DNA of 64,000 nt from Larkinella sp965227735 (GTDB lineage Bacteria; Bacteroidota; Bacteroidia; Cytophagales; Spirosomataceae), in assembly GCF_965227735.1 (NCBI RefSeq), contig NZ_OZ245776.1, forward strand, positions 62,001 through 126,000, given 5' to 3'. Under the pieces are notes generated by a model that was not told the DNA's origin, made no database searches, and saw nothing but the letters and a program-made list of their open reading frames with translations. This document shows, piece after piece, positions 62,632-64,000 of this stretch; position 1 is the first letter of the stretch, and every line of letters starts with the position of its first letter. A program made the position numbers and the translations under genes.

Positions 62632-62635
62632 GCTG

Positions 62636-62643
62636 CAAAGATG
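62636..62643 (-). promoter_or_regulatory. -7-like box immediately before the kinase start
   Basis: On the minus strand CATCTTTG, one base off TAnnTTTG, is followed by CAGC and the ATG. The same TTTGCAGC-ATG junction occurs before the helicase gene and at 63946-63957. Confidence 0.4.
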
Positions 62644-62727
62644 ACGCCTTCGGGGCTGAATCGGGTACATATTGAACCGAAGCCGGAAAATTCGACGGTC
62701 AATCCTCCAAAAACCGCCCTGAGTTTC

Positions 62728-63801
62728 TTATTCCGTGGCCTTGTCAATAATTTCAGCCGCTTCTTTCATGTCATCTTTCTCGGGCGTCGGCACATCCTTC
62801 GGCACCGCGTCGGGGACGTAGGTCAGCGAAATCAGGATCGGGAAATGGTCGGACCCACAGTTCGGCAGTCGGCGGATCAACCGCAGTTTGAAATGGTGAG
62901 ACACGAAAATATGATCGAGCGGCCACCGCAAAAAGAAATACTTGGCGTGAAAGGTGTTGAAAAGGCCCCGGCCAATGCGCGGATCGAGCAGGCCACTGAC
63001 GCGCTGAAACAGCCGCGTGGAGTGTGACCAGGCCACGTCGTTCAGATCCCCGGCAACGATGATGGGTTCTTCCCGCCCCCGCACTTCCTTGCCCACCACC
63101 AGCAACTCGGCATCCCGCTCCGTCGAGCGGTAGTGTTCCGTGGGGCTGGGGGGCATCGGGTGAATCCCATAAAAATGAATCAGTTGTCCCGAATCCAGTT
63201 CCAACTGGGCGTAAATCGACGGAATATCGTCCTGAATCAGAAACCGTACTTCGTGGTGCTGAATGGCAAACCGGGAATAAAACAGCAGGCCGTAGGTGTT
63301 TTCGAGTGGGTGCAGAATCCGGTGTGGAAATTTTGCTTCCAGCGGCTCCAGTTCCGTTTTCCACCGCTCGTTGGCTTCCAGAATCATGACCACATCCGGC
63401 TTGTGTTTTTCCACCAGTTTCAGCACGTCGGGGCATTGGGTGTTGTCCATGAACACGTTGGCGTTCAGAATCCGGATGGTGTTGCGGTCTTCGGAACGGT
63501 CTTGGGTCGGTTTTCCGAAATATTTCACCTGCTTCCGGTGCAATTGCGTAAAGGGATAAATTAGCCAGCCTTCGTAGACCAAAGCCGCCAACAGTCCCGT
63601 CACGCCCAGCAACATCGGCCATTCCGTATTCCGGCTCAGGGCTATCCACCCCAGCAGTCCGATGGCCGCCAGCACCGTGAGTTGGAGGTGCGGAAAATCC
63701 CAGATCCGAATCCACCAGGCGTCGACCCGGATCAGGTGTATGAATGAAATGGTGGTTATGACAAATGCGTATCCAATTAGAAAAGTGTCTATCGTGCTCA
63801 T
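62728..63801 (-). CDS. Membrane-anchored endonuclease/exonuclease/phosphatase family protein
   Basis: The 357-residue protein has three hydrophobic segments (about 5-23, 38-56 and 62-80) followed by an EEP domain outside or at the membrane face. The domain motifs are ILNANVF near 112, MILEANERW near 140 with the metal-binding Glu, YGIHPMPPSP near 210, AGDLNDVAWS near 250, LDHIFVS near 295 and GSDHFPI near 315. All EEP catalytic positions appear present. The substrate could be nucleic acid, phospholipid or a phosphate ester; sequence does not say which. The gene stands alone. Confidence 0.88.
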   Translation of the reverse strand: MSTIDTFLIGYAFVITTISFIHLIRVDAWWIRIWDFPHLQLTVLAAIGLLGWIALSRNTEWPMLLGVTGLLAALVYEGWLIYPFTQLHRKQVKYFGKPTQDRSEDRNTIRILNANVFMDNTQCPDVLKLVEKHKPDVVMILEANERWKTELEPLEAKFPHRILHPLENTYGLLFYSRFAIQHHEVRFLIQDDIPSIYAQLELDSGQLIHFYGIHPMPPSPTEHYRSTERDAELLVVGKEVRGREEPIIVAGDLNDVAWSHSTRLFQRVSGLLDPRIGRGLFNTFHAKYFFLRWPLDHIFVSHHFKLRLIRRLPNCGSDHFPILISLTYVPDAVPKDVPTPEKDDMKEAAEIIDKATE

Positions 63802-63919
63802 TTCAGGTTCAGTGGGCCATTCGTATCATAAAACCGGAAAGCAAGTTAGAGGTTTAATCCTGAAATTAATTTTTAAGAACAGGCAAGATCGGCTGTAAGC
63901 TATTTTCTGGCTCTCAGGC

Positions 63920-63953
63920 TTGTAAAAAAAACGCTTTTGCGATAGTTTTGCAG
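63920..63953 (+). promoter_or_regulatory. Promoter with start codon-like junction near the window end
   Basis: TTG (63920-63922), 20 bases, then TAGTTTTG (63943-63950) fits the Bacteroidota consensus and is followed by CAGC-ATG. The frame from that ATG stops after 7 codons (MRMALTL), so the true gene start or an RNA product lies beyond what can be judged here. Confidence 0.5.
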
Positions 63954-64000
63954 CATGAGAATGGCACTAACGCTTTAATCTTCCCTCCTGCGGTCGCTCC

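Noticed and set aside
63955..63978. Seven-codon frame after the terminal promoter as a leader peptide
   Set aside because: It has no attenuator features within the window, and the following sequence is cut off, so it cannot be supported.

Overview
The window looks like the chromosome of an aerobic, polymer-degrading member of the Bacteroidota, most likely Cytophagales/Spirosomataceae (Spirosoma- or Larkinella-like). The reasons are three SusC/SusD pairs, a FecI/FecR pair next to a SusC with an N-terminal STN domain, many lipoproteins, promoter boxes of the Bacteroidota type (TAnnTTTG) and moderately high GC. The family placement is inferred from protein style; no marker gene is present. I saw no rRNA, tRNA, CRISPR array, prophage or insertion sequence.

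Layout. 1-1360: the start of a secreted protein, a decayed toxin-antitoxin pair and an SDR dehydrogenase. 1546-9760 (minus strand): a xylan/uronate locus with a glucarate dehydratase-like enzyme, a GH10 xylanase, SusD, SusC and an IclR regulator. 9924-19959: mixed genes, including an M14 peptidase, a lipoprotein-like acetolactate decarboxylase, a Tat-exported Dabb protein, a DEAD-box helicase, a serine hydrolase, an SDR and a cyclophilin. 20045-25558: a second SusC/SusD pair and a secreted cupin. 25881-28160: a MocR regulator divergent from an FMN-binding PNPOx-like protein.

28269-41602 is the most striking region. An ECF sigma factor, a FecR anti-sigma factor, an STN-containing SusC and a SusD are followed by five tandem paralogues of the polysaccharide pyruvyl transferase family. 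Each paralogue begins with a twin-arginine export signal. The arrangement looks like a surface-sensing uptake system that drives a battery of exported enzymes. The family is normally cytosolic and uses phosphoenolpyruvate, so the function of exported members is an open question.

42612-50221 (minus strand) carries almost the whole pentose phosphate pathway in the order tkt, rpiB, tal, gnd, zwf, pgl, with a recognisable promoter before tkt. 50418-63801 holds an S9 peptidase, small lipoproteins, a decayed DUF4160/DUF2442 pair, an oxidoreductase, a YihY membrane protein, a thioredoxin, a DUF4374 lipoprotein, a LytS/LytR-type two-component system and a membrane-anchored EEP hydrolase.

A second theme lies between the genes. 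At least nine gaps contain long hairpins whose arms are degenerate tandem repeats, mostly of 7 bases (also 8 and 10). Three of them share one sequence family, and one sits on the pentose phosphate promoter. Two further gaps contain copies of a nested palindromic element of about 240 bp, and one gap contains an almost perfect 53-bp inverted repeat. These look like several families of mobile or terminator-like intergenic elements.
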